Assembly (NCBI GenBank): GCA_032718475.1
Contig: JAUCBJ010001193.1
Location: 1-64,000, forward strand
DNA length: 64,000 nt
Direction of reading: 5' to 3'
DNA from: Nemertoderma westbladi
Lineage: Eukaryota; Xenacoelomorpha; Nemertodermatida; Nemertodermatidae
Shown: in pieces, positions 1-9,163 of the stretch
Layout of the letters: each line of letters starts with the position of its first letter
How positions within the stretch are numbered: position 1 is the first letter of the stretch
Program-made: the position numbers and the translations under genes
Notes under the pieces: generated by a model
Told to the model about the DNA's origin: nothing
Seen by the model: the letters and a program-made list of their open reading frames with translations, nothing else
The model's database searches: none

Positions 1-4
1 TTAA

Positions 5-205
5 ATACTCGGATCACAAACTGATTACCATTTACCAAGCTACAGAACAAATATTGCAAAGGCTACTGTACAATATCAAAGCATGTCTTTATATAATGAT
101 CTTCCAGTAAATTTAAAAGATTTTCATGGAAGTAAACATTTATTTAATAAGACTTTGAAGAACCATTTCCTTGCAATTCAACGGTCTAATGATTCGAATA
201 TGTAA
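5..205 (+). pseudogene. C-terminal tail of a non-LTR retrotransposon ORF (fragment)
   Basis: Frame 2 is open from the window edge region to a TAA at 203-205. It reads DYHLPSYRTNIAKATVQYQ, then an LYNDLPVNLKDF segment and a lysine/leucine-rich end. This pattern (HLP..RTN.AK....YQ...LYN.LP.N.KD) is typical of the extreme C-terminus of many LINE reverse-transcriptase ORFs, just after the last conserved domain. An NTR triplet typical of the preceding residues lies in frame 1 at positions 4-12, so a frameshift probably separates it from the tail. The 5' part lies outside the window. Seen: the translated pattern. Known: the motif family. Inferred: a dead 3' fragment; the clade is not assigned. Confidence 0.6.
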
Positions 206-1129
206 TGGTAATATGTTATTATTACGTATATAATTTTATTTACATTTAAATATTCCCACCTATATAATTATAATTATATTGTAAATTAAGTATTAAAGTA
301 ATTTAGTTGCATGTGTTTCTGTAACGTGTCTTGCACTACTACTCGTTACATGTATGGGTGTCGCTGGCAGGTTGGGTCTGGGAGTGTGGGATTAGGCACG
401 CAATAAGGAGTATTTCACTTTCGTTATTAAACTGTTGTTTGTCTGGACAACGGTATTGTTACATTTAGGCCTGACCTTTTAGACTGATTTCGTACAGGGG
501 GATCAGTTATTGTTACATTTAGGCACGACCCCTTTTCGACTGATTTAGGACTGTCAGTGTTGTTACGCTAGGTCTGTTAACCCACTAGCTCGTATATAAA
601 CCATATAAATCACACCGCGGCAAGTTACTGTATTTAGGACTGTCAGTGATAGTTAGGATTCGCTGCGCGGGGATTGTTTTCCCGTGAGTTTGGTCTGTTA
701 CTGTAACTGTACATCTGCCTCACCGGTTAGAGGACAGGTATCCTTCTGTCTAGTACGTAGGCATTAGACCCGCTCACGTACATAGAATAGATACAAGGCT
801 CTGTTCCTCGCCAGTAGTCGTTTGTGTACTATATCTGTTTGTTTAGATATCCTGGACTGGGATTTGTTGTCAGATACTGTACAAGCCCGTATACATTACT
901 AGAGTCTCATAGTAAGATACATCGTTACTAGGATCTGGTAAGCGGTATACTACTGGACCCTTACACGTGGTTTTTTTGTTATGACTCTGAAACAAACGCA
1001 GTTGGAAATATGAAATTATATGACTTTTCCTAAAAATCTATTGCCTTCCTAAATAGTGAAACTGTTTTAAAAATATTAGGTAGTTATAGAGTTATAGCTC
1101 CATTTTTTCACCCTACTTTTGGCACTTTT
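206..1129. other. Intergenic stretch with short degenerate direct repeats
   Basis: No gene is supported here. Positions 206-300 are AT-rich and could be the 3' UTR of the LINE fragment. From about 360 the sequence becomes GC-richer and holds short imperfect repeats. 'ttattgttacattta' style blocks followed by 'gactgattt' occur near 455-500 and 507-548, and 'atttaggactgtcagtg' occurs near 544 and 630. These may be the remains of a mobile-element untranslated region, but no coding match was found. Confidence 0.4.
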
Positions 1130-1680
1130 TTTGAGACGTGTTTGGAAAATTAAATTTCTTGAAATATGATTTCTAACATCTCTATTTTTGATTTACACCG
1201 TTTTTTGATGTTTGCAATTAGATGTTTTTTGCGTATTAGAGGTTTTTTGGGGTTTTGGTTTCGATAGAATATATACGAATTTCACCAAGCGTATCAAACT
1301 TGTATTTTTCAGTGCTGTGTTCAAAATGTGGTGCTAGCACGAAATTTTGAATATCCGTTCAATAGTTCAATGGATTGTGACAACTTATTTATCACATTTT
1401 AGAGGTTTATGGCGGTTCCTAATTCAATGGAATAAAACATTATCTACTAGACACCTCAAACTTGTATTTTACGGAAGTGCGTGCAAAATTTGGTGCTAGC
1501 ACCAAATTTTGAAACCCACAAATTTATCAATTCATTGTGGCCCCTTGTTTCTTGCGTTATACGGGTTTGTGAGGGTTCTGAAATCAATTGAATAAAAAAA
1601 ACAGCTCTGGACATCTCAAACTTGTACTTTTTGGTGATGGGTACGCAATTTGGTGCTAGCACCAACAATTGTCATATTAC
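1130..1680. repeat. Degenerate tandem repeat, period about 160 bp, 3-4 copies
   Basis: The palindromic core 'ggtgctagcac' recurs with its g-t-gctagc part at 1331, 1493 and 1653, spacings of 162 and 160 bp. Around each core, matching segments appear in the same order: 'tcaaacttgta', then the core, then 'aaattttga' (decayed in the last copy), then a 'gag(g)gtt...caat.gaataaa' stretch. A more decayed copy without a clear core precedes them from about 1130. Divergence between copies is high, so this is an old array. Open frames across it are not conserved between copies and look accidental. Confidence 0.75.
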
Positions 1681-2089
1681 CTCGAAAATTACGAGTAGCA
1701 ATGATCTGAAAACTTAGAAATGTATTCCATTAGAATCAGTCCCCCAGAATACCTGAATATGTTAATTTATAGCATCGTATAAGTGAATTAATAATTTTGT
1801 GTTCAAACTGAAAAGTGATTAGAGGAATAAAACAGCCATTTATAGTAATGAGATCATTTTTAAATATTTTTCAATGGATTCTCCGCCCCAGAAAACCTGT
1901 ATTGAAGAAAGATTAGCTAAAAATTGTAACTTTCAATATTTTTGAAAATTGTTCACTACTTGAAATTTTGGTGCTGCAAAATAACCAGCCCAGTATATTT
2001 TTTCTAAAAAATTTTTCGGTCGGATTCAGACTAGAGAAATCTACGCACACCAAAAAATGTGACGTTTTCGTTGAATTTTGTAGATTTCA
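1681..2089. other. AT-rich intergenic, nothing recognised
   Basis: No coding match, RNA gene or repeat beyond simple A/T runs was recognised on either strand. Confidence 0.4.
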
Positions 2090-2145
2090 GGGGGGAGGGG
2101 GGGGGGGGGGTCAATATGACCACCCTCCCCCCCCCCCCCCCCCCC
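2090..2145. repeat. G-run / C-run inverted repeat
   Basis: A 21-base purine run (20 G and one A, 2090-2110) is followed by a short spacer containing 'tcaatatgacc'. A C-run with one T then covers about 2124-2145. The two runs are complementary, and the spacer edge ('ggtca'/'tgacc') extends the pairing, so the strand can fold into a long GC hairpin. The G-run can also form G-quadruplexes. Exact run lengths are prone to sequencing error. Confidence 0.85.
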
Positions 2146-2451
2146 GGTATTTGTACAACATTTTATAGCCCGTTACTAATAGGGTTAATGTTTTGCTGCA
2201 AATTTCAGGCTTATCCTATAAAATAGAATATACTATAGCACTTTGAATAAGCTATGAATGAATGAGCCCAAATTGAAGTGAAGGGGAACACCATCAATCT
2301 CCCATTAACATAAAACTTGTATAATTTACGATTTCTACATAGTGACATATGTATATATATATAGTATAGCATATACATAAAGACAGCTACATTGTCAGTA
2401 TGTTGATTATAAAACTTAGATTGAAAAATTATTTTAAATGCCATTTCAAAT
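2146..2451. other. AT-rich stretch downstream of the CAP gene
   Basis: Includes a short (AT)n-like run near 2347-2362. No polyadenylation site could be placed with confidence, and no other gene was recognised. Confidence 0.35.
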
Positions 2452-2535
2452 CTAGTTACATATTTTGGAAGACATTTGGTTGAATTGTGGTAAATTGAAC
2501 TCTTTGACTACATACCTCTCGCCACAATTCCTTTC
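2452..2535 (-). CDS. Possible last exon of the CAP/fucolectin gene
   Basis: An AACAG acceptor in phase 0 opens 27 codons ending in TAG: NCGERYVVKEFNLP, then a short tail ending KICN. CG..RYV....LP...C resembles the end of F5/8C fucolectin domains, and the phase fits exon 4 across a 70-bp intron that carries TACTAAC near its 5' end. The usual VxVG strand after GAK is missing, so a different last exon outside this stretch is possible. Confidence 0.3.
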   Translation of the reverse strand, partial: ERNCGERYVVKEFNLPQFNQMSSKICN

Positions 2536-5500
2536 CTGTTTTAAACGTGACAATATCTACTTACATCAATCATGCTTGACTCAACCTGTTTTAGAGTTAG
2601 TATACCTTAGCTCCAGATATACGATCCTGACAGCAGTCTTCTCGGTTGTATAGTTGCACCATTCCTATAGCTCTTACAGAACCGAAATCAACATACCACC
2701 AATTTGGTGAAGTCGAGTCTGTATGCGTGCACGACTCATGATTGTAATTTCCATCTGTGTTACCATCATTACCTCGAGTTGAATAACCCTTAGCCCTTGT
2801 TGAGTCACTTCCAGTTGGAAGTCCGATGGCCATATTATTATCTTGGTAAGGGTATTCGCCCAAATAATTACCAGGGGGATAGTAATCACAAACAACGATG
2901 GTCATATTATCATCCATACAGTTCTTAATGCCACACCCAACTTCTTTAGTATTCTCCCAAATAGCCTGAAATCAACAGCCATTTGTTATAAAAAATGATC
3001 GGAAAATATTAGATATTGGAAGTCTGTAGATTCTTACAATTAATTAAGATAATTAACTCAATATCAATATTATAAAATACTTTAATTACCTGAGTGAAGT
3101 GTTTACTAGGGTACAAATTGTCATTATTAATTTTCTCCCATTTGTACATCAACGATACCTCACTATACCAAGAATCTACAGCGTTGTATGGTTTATCGAG
3201 ACAATGCCAACCCCAACCTGTTGACGTAACAACAATACCATTACCAAAACTAATATAATAATTAGATTATATATAATTAATCTGTTAGTCTAATCATTGA
3301 AAATGGTTTATATGGTATTGATTGAATTTATACTATATATAAATATATAATATTATAAGTAGATAATATATTACAGTGTAATATATATAAATTAATAATG
3401 TTGATATTTTGATCCTCAAAAAAAATTCTGCCATCTGCAATATGGGACTCGAACAGTAATGCCGCGTTGCCCAATATTGAGAAGTGATTCTTTGAGAGAG
3501 CTACATACATTTTAATTGATTTAATTAATACACTAGGCATTAAAATATACATATATGATAAGTAATTAAATAATATATGTGGTTTTATATGACTGAAACA
3601 GGTATTATCAGTTTACTACAATAGTAGAAGCCGGTACTGTTCAAAGAATATCAACCTTACCTGATCTACTAGGTAAATGTGTATAAGACAAGACTATTTA
3701 TTTAGTATCTTAAGTTACGAAACAAATTATTATGTTTTGAGTTAACTTACATGCCCGAATATTTTGTCCCACAGAACTGTCATTATACTTATGTTGGACA
3801 TGTTCAAATATACAATCATTGGCCAATGATGCTGCCATACTAGCAAGCTCGTCGTTCCAAACCTAAATTATAGTAATTAAGATTGATTATTGTAGCACTA
3901 CGCTATAAAAGTTTTAAAAAAATACATAGACAGACATATATATTTTTGGAATATCCCAACATCCATTAATATGTGCAAGAGATATTCCAGGTAACTACAC
4001 TAAATTACTCGCTAGTGCAGCAAATCATCAAGTCATGAGAGGATATAATTGAATGGTAAATGCCTAACAATTATGACATCTAATGTGTTGAAAGTACAAA
4101 TTACCTATTTAACAACACAGATGAAAGACTCAATAATGAACTGCTATAAATCCTGAAAGTATTTGTTGTTGTAAAGATGGGAGCTTGTATATTTTGAGAA
4201 AACAAGAACTTCTGTTTCAGATAATTAGCCTGTTATTAACCTACTAATGCTGTCACCATTACACACTCAACTCGTCCACCTACATTCACAATCCCCAAAG
4301 TGATTCTTGCCAAAAAGATCTTCGACTGAAAACCAGCAACTATACAGCAGTAAGCTAGTTGTAGAGCTGTAATCGCAAAATTGTTCAACTTCTCCAGCTG
4401 GTGTAACAAATAAGAAGATACACGGTTGTCAAGAAAATTTCTACATGTATGATGGACCCGATATACGACCCTAAAACCCAGTTATCATTGGTAATGGTGA
4501 CACCAGCACCTGTGAATAGCTCAGTCGCCTTCTGCCATCACTCCTCTTTGACAATCAAGTTTGATCTCGATCCATTTGGGTAATTCCCATACCCTGGCCC
4601 ATCCCACAAACCCGATCCCAGAAATCCCTTAGATAGTGCAAACGCAAACCTCTGTATACCATTTGTGTAGAGATGTCACCCCTTGATCGGATTCTGTACT
4701 GATTGGGTTAACCCGAGCTGGTTTTGAGCTGGGCTCCTTAACTGATACCCGAACTGGTTAGGAACGAGGATATTTAGTCCCAGAGCTGGTTCAGTGCTGA
4801 CTGAATTATGCAACCCCAATTTGACAACATTGACCAAACAATCTTTTGACCTACACACATTGATGGTATACGAACTCTATATGTATTTGTGAGCATAACC
4901 GATAGTGCTGGGCAGATATCTTGACAGTTAAGCAAGGTACGTTGTCTGTTAATCGAATTAAATGCATTCGAAACATCTAACAATAGGACCCCCTCACATT
5001 CGGGTCCATTATAGAATTCGCTTAGAGAGTGGATGACATGTTCAATACCAGAAACCTGGCCAAGACACAACAGATTCCCTGCAGATTCCCACCAAGGTTC
5101 TCTAGATCAAACCTTCCTGACACACCTCATTATAGACTTCCCGATGATTCGATGAAGCATTTCTCCAACTCCAGTCGGCCTCACACCAGGTTTCTTATCT
5201 AGGGGAACCAGACGGCGAGCATTGTTAGAAGATATGTAGTCTGGGCCTAAATGCTCAACCTCAACCGCAAGCATGGACCCTTGTCACTCCTGCCACCGCT
5301 CTACAGAAATCTGAGGAAACTGAGCCTAATGCAATGCTGACATGTGCTGACAGCCATTTTCATCCAGCCCACGCGTCCTGCCGAACCTATTGAATGCTGA
5401 CCCATGACAAGTATTAAATCCATATCAAAGGCTTAAAAGATAGCGGGATGAAAAACTTCGACATGTCCCAAGAAGTTACCAGTCAATGCACGGCCGATTC

Positions 5501-7355
5501 AGGTTCCAAGGTGGTGGCGGGTGTTTCGCTATCAGGAATTCTTTTACTGATTTTCTGTCTATCATATCAGTCAAATTTAGAACGAAAGATTCAGCATTAT
5601 CCTCCAGTTGATTCACTGCAGCAGCAACCTGACCACGACACATTTTATTCATAAAAGATTTCCCGGACTTTTGAGAATCAGATTTCTTATGATGGGCTTC
5701 TCTCCTGGCCTGCAAAGCTTTGGCTTCTTTTAGTAGATCACCAAACCTCCCGGCATCCCATAAGTCTAACATTCTGTCCCGCGTCTGACTTTTAAACTTT
5801 GGGATGATGAACTTGGTGTAACAGCCGCCTGAAGGAGCAATGTCGGGAGTCTGTAATAACAGCTAACATTCCAATTGACTCCATAGTTGATTTTCCTGTC
5901 AGAGACTTCATCATTTTAGTTACCTTTGTAATGAAACGGCGTCCTGCATGGGACCTTGGTAACTCAAAGAGGGAATTTTACCAATTGACAACTTTCATCA
6001 TAAGAAAGTATAGTGGACTATATCACCAGAGGAGTTCCTTCCCACAAGAAACAGAAAGATTGTCGTTCAAATCCTGGTATCTCTGAAGAAATTACTTCTG
6101 GCGTAGAAATCAGGGTTGTCGCCAATTTGTCCTCATCCATAATGAAACTTTGATTGCTGATCATGGTTCTTTCAAGATTTCCAAATAAATTTGTTTCTGA
6201 ATTATTTTCATCAGATCCCACTATGCTAGTATTATTTCTATTGGAATCGGAGATCGGAGGTTTTACTCTTCCGAAGTAAGGATAGGCATACCCTTACCAG
6301 TAGCAATAACGCTTCACATGTTGTTGAAATCAAGGTCGCAGTTTTTATATCCAAGCAACGTATTTCACCGCTGGTAAAGCTGACTGGTTGGGATCTCGAT
6401 CCTGTCTCTGATCATGGAAAGGTTACAGCAGACAGATTGGCCCCTACTCCCTGATACTGGGTGGTGTATGGGCTATGGGATGAGTCCCCATGGACAAGGG
6501 AACCCTACTCATTGTGAATAAGGGGACCCGACCCAGTGGAAACAAACTATATTAACTGTTCAGTAAATTAAATGGTACTGTTCCCACCCATGCTCCTCTA
6601 GGTACCTCAATGGTGTAAATCCGTTGCCTCGAATTGACGTATCACCAAAGGTCATTGATTTGTAGAAAACTTGACAATTTTACTTTTGCCGTCACCCTCG
6701 ACCTTTGACAACCATGTCGCGATTTTTATTATCATGGAAACCTAGTTGACATTAATATGGTCGAGATCAGGATATTATTTGTAAGTTGCAGGCAACATTA
6801 CAAAAAGCAAAGATTCCCTTATCGTTGTCACAGAAAGTTCAAACATAAATTCATAATTTGTCCTCATTGCCAAATATATACCTATTTTTTATGCAAAATG
6901 TGTGGTTAAAACTAATACCTAATTATAAATAATATTTGCGTTGAATGCGAAAGACACTGCCAACAACACACTATCAGTCTCGCCGGAACCTATTCCAAAT
7001 ATTCTAGGAATGAAGCAGAAGCACAGAACTTTAATGTATGGGACCCAAATATCGTTTTCTTGCTGGCTTCTTTGCATATCAATGACTATCTGACCTATAA
7101 TTATTGCTTAACTTATATTTGTCGATTAATCATATACTGCCACCCAGGCATTCTCACCTTAATATATTTTTTCCGACTCACCAGTGGTGCTAAAGGTTTA
7201 GCTGGACGTGGTAATGCGATTCCATCCTTCGTGGTCCCAGTCAGATATTCGCGGTGTTTATTATGCGCCTCCAGAATCTGATTCTTATCTTCAAAGGTGA
7301 TTTCAGCATCAGCACTGATTAGGGACGATATGAACAAAATTTCCAAAAACAGCAT
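2452..7355 (-). CDS. Secreted CAP-domain / fucolectin-like (F5/8C) fusion protein, split gene
   Basis: Predicted gene of four well-supported exons (7355-7182, 3862-3751, 3249-3090, 2965-2606) and one possible last exon (2535-2452), giving about 296 residues. Residues 1-17 form a signal peptide. The CAP (CRISP/antigen 5/PR-1) domain follows, with the usual landmarks: an ILEAHN.HR start, WNDELA, a FEH histidine, SWYSE, HFTQAIWENT (CAP1) and VVCDYYPPGNYLGEYPY (CAP2). The two histidines and two glutamates of the CAP cavity are all visible. It continues without a break into a fucolectin/tachylectin-type domain with CTHT, WWYVDFG and NREDCC..R..GAK. A secreted, sugar-binding defence or matrix protein is inferred. 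The exon 2-3 join is out of phase with the best donor, so a frame lesion cannot be excluded. The large first intron holds a retroelement remnant. Confidence 0.7.
2606..2965 (-). CDS. CAP gene exon 4: end of CAP domain and most of fucolectin-like domain
   Basis: 120 codons between a TTTCAG acceptor and an AAG|GTATAC donor, both phase 0. The first ~45 residues finish the CAP domain (AIWENTKEVGCG, VVCDYYPPGNYLGEYPY). After a very short linker the next domain starts at NNMAIGLPTGSDSTRA. It has GNTDGNYNHESCTHT, NWWYVDFGSV and NREDCCQDRISGAK, the pattern of fucolectin/tachylectin-4 F5/8C domains. The domain is cut here about two-thirds through, so at least one more exon is expected. Confidence 0.8.
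3090..3249 (-). CDS. CAP gene exon 3
   Basis: The acceptor ATTAG|TTTTGG is followed by one base and 53 codons. The reading runs FGNGIVVTSTGWGWHC, then AVDSWYSEVS with the conserved Trp-Tyr-x-Glu, and ends KHFTQ at a phase-0 donor (CAG|GTAATT). HFTQ is the first half of the CAP1 signature and is completed by exon 4. Acceptor, donor and family order agree on this frame; only the link back to exon 2 is in question. Confidence 0.75.
3751..3862 (-). CDS. CAP gene exon 2
   Basis: The acceptor TTTAG|GTTTGG opens in phase 0 with VWNDELASMAASLANDC and continues through FEHVQHKYNDSSVGQNIRA. WNDELA, the cysteine, the F.H histidine and the GQNI turn are CAP hallmarks. The consensus donor at 3750-3745 (CAT|GTAAGT) leaves one base, but exon 3 needs two. 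A weaker donor 4 bases further on (AA|GTTAAC, exon end 3747) would restore the frame. Confidence 0.75.
4250..5830 (-). pseudogene. Decayed reverse-transcriptase element inside CAP intron 1
   Basis: Minus-strand pieces in conserved order but in different frames. At about 5830-5476 are YTKFIIPKFKSQTRDRMLDL, then LLKEAKALQARREAHHKK and, further on, FLIAKHPPPP. At about 5230-5100 are RRLVPLDKKPGVRPTGVGEM and HRIIGKSIM. At 5070-4880 is EGVLLLDVSNAFNSINRQ, the RT motif-A region, then LTNTYR. At about 4590-4500 are NLIVKEE, a stop, and KATELFTGAG. At about 4400-4290 are LHQLEKLNNFAITALQLAYC and FLARITLG. I recall this layout from reverse transcriptases in marine invertebrate genomes but cannot assign a clade. 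Stops and frameshifts show it is dead, and no catalytic YADD/FADD box was found. Confidence 0.6.
5831..7181. other. Remaining 5' part of CAP intron 1
   Basis: Positions 5831-6540 may contain upstream sequence of the decayed RT element; the short minus-strand frame near 6018-6221 has no recognisable domain. Positions 6540-7181 show only AT-rich intron-like sequence. No separate gene is supported. Confidence 0.35.
7182..7355 (-). CDS. CAP gene exon 1: signal peptide and start of CAP domain
   Basis: 58 codons from the ATG at 7355-7353. The first 17 residues (MLFLEILFISSLISADA) are a hydrophobic signal peptide with a small-residue cleavage region. The CAP start ILEAHNKHREYL follows, then a proline-rich turn ending AKPLAPL. 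The exon closes in phase 0 at a strong donor (CTG|GTGAGT, intron from 7181). Joining to the next exon gives APL-VWNDELA, the expected CAP order, which supports both ends. Confidence 0.8.
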
Positions 7356-8828
7356 CTCGAATATGTTTAAATTTTCAACAGTTTATATAAAGGCAACATA
7401 AAATTAAATATTTATTAAGTATATATTTATAACGAATGCTCAAAAATAGACTTGGTATTTGGTGAGTAAAATTGCGGGTATGTTATCCACAAAGTTATTA
7501 AGTACTCCTTTACGTATATCTATCTATATCGTTGAAAACAGTTCACAGTTGGATTTCGTTGACACGAACGTGGCTTTTGCAAACCAGAGTTTTGCATTCG
7601 ACTATTGTTTTCTAACACATCATGTAATTATGCGTTTTAATTAGAAAACAACATCCAAAATATACTGTTCATATCATATAGATGTATCTTCTACAATGGT
7701 TTATTTATTATACTATGGAGGTAAATTACTACTAAAGGCTACTTTGGATCACGGGTTCGGAAGTTACATACATTTATGTGAGATATGGTCTGCGATTAAA
7801 GGTCTGCTTACTGCTCAGTTTTTCGAAGTCACATAGAATTAGTCACGGAGTTCGACTATATTGAGCCGCAGAAGAACCAGTACTCTAACACTACTCAAGA
7901 AAGTCATGGGCTTTGTTTTTTTATTACTATTGTTAGGACCCATTTTAAGGCATGCTGTACTTGCGAAGATTCAATAAAATTAATTATTAAATATCCAAAA
8001 CAGTCAACTTATAAAATGTTGACTGAGTAGATATGATATATACTATATATTTATAACAAGTTGTCAAATTACAATCTATGAAAGCAATCATTTCTTAATA
8101 CCAGAAACACATGGTGTTTAATATGAATGTATTGATATATTTTTCAATTACTAGTTTAGTTGCAGATTCCAGAACTTAATTTAAAAAAACACTCCTAAAT
8201 AAAAGGAAATCAATGGACACAAAGATGAAGCAATCACAATACCCATGCTCACCCACATATACAGAAACCAAAACTGCTTGAAATTCGTTGGAAATAACAA
8301 TGTAAGTAATTTATAACTTGATTTGTACAATGATTGACATGCTAATTATTGATCTAACCCCCCATTGTCTTTTCATGTATCTAGAAATATCTGTATTTTG
8401 GGATTTGTTGGGGGGTTTGCGAGAGATAATTAACTCACTCACTAGCCCGATGATTCTTCCAGCCAATATTGGTAAATTGGCCCCCCGACCCACTTTGTAA
8501 AGAGAGCGCATAGCGGAATTAGACCACTAACAATTACACTGATGGAGCGACAATGTTCAAGTTGTTATTACCGCAACCTTCACCGTTCTAGTAATAAAAA
8601 CATAAAATATCCCTTCTCTGTAACTTCCACAAGAAGTTCAAGAATTTCACTTCCCTGATTAATGGTGGAAGGTAGAATTATATTTTTTGAATTTTCTGAA
8701 TTGCTACCGTATTTTCTAAAGTTTCTGAATTAATGGAAATGACATTCGCGTTATGGAATGGAAATTCCACTAGATAACAACCATGAAAAATTGTCACTAT
8801 TGTTGAAAAACTCATTATTAAAATGAAC
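7356..8828. other. Unique upstream region of the CAP gene, no gene seen
   Basis: AT-rich. On the minus strand a TATATAAA sequence (7389-7382) lies only about 30 bases before the ATG. That would leave almost no 5' UTR, so a promoter is not claimed. Open frames near 8311-8511 on both strands have no family pattern and overlap each other. No tRNA or other RNA gene was recognised. Confidence 0.4.
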
Positions 8829-8963
8829 TAAAAAAAAACAAACAGTCGGCCGAAGCCGGAGGCGACCCGAAGGCTCCTCTTTCGATAGCTGCTACCCGAG
8901 GGTAGGGGTGGGCGCTACTCCTATCCCAAGATTTGCTCCCAGTTATTTAACTGGTACTCTAAT
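8829..8963. repeat. GC-rich short insert, possible SINE or LINE-tail fragment
   Basis: After an A-rich run (about 8831-8842), a markedly GC-rich block (about 8845-8930) stands out from AT-rich surroundings. A perfect 7-bp inverted repeat with a 2-base loop (ccagtta tt taactgg, about 8939-8954) lies near its right end. Similar 'aaaatgaac' sequences flank it (about 8820 and 8967, with a further copy near 8986) and may be a target-site duplication. No tRNA-like promoter boxes or coding domain were recognised, so the class is open. Confidence 0.4.
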
Positions 8964-9163
8964 GATAAAATGAACAAATAATGGTAAAATGAACTAGTAT
9001 CTATTAATTATCACTAAAATATTACATGTAAATTCTCATCTATGTAGCACATTTAATCAATACATGACTGACTTTATTATCATAATAGATGAATTAGATA
9101 TAGATGAATTGATGAAGAAGTACAAACGTACTCTGAAGTTACCTCTTCCAAAACTGCATGTTA
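8964..9163. other. AT-rich junction before the satellite
   Basis: Nothing recognised. It contains short 'atagatgaatt' direct repeats near 9087-9112. The satellite starts abruptly at about 9164, inside a unit at 'tatctcaatagg'. Confidence 0.4.

Noticed and set aside
1968-2168. Small plus-strand protein with a glycine run and a proline run
   Set aside because: The runs are translations of the G and C homopolymers; there is no domain and no coding context.
2211-2444. Minus-strand frame as a further CAP gene exon
   Set aside because: The translation is low-complexity Tyr/Phe/Ile-rich from AT-rich DNA and does not match the missing end of the fucolectin domain.
7382-7389. TATA box for the CAP gene
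   Set aside because: TATATAAA on the minus strand would place transcription start at or next to the ATG, and the region is AT-rich, so a chance match is likely.
8311-8511. Small genes on either strand near 8.3-8.5 kb
   Set aside because: The two open frames overlap on opposite strands, have no recognisable motif and no splice or promoter context.
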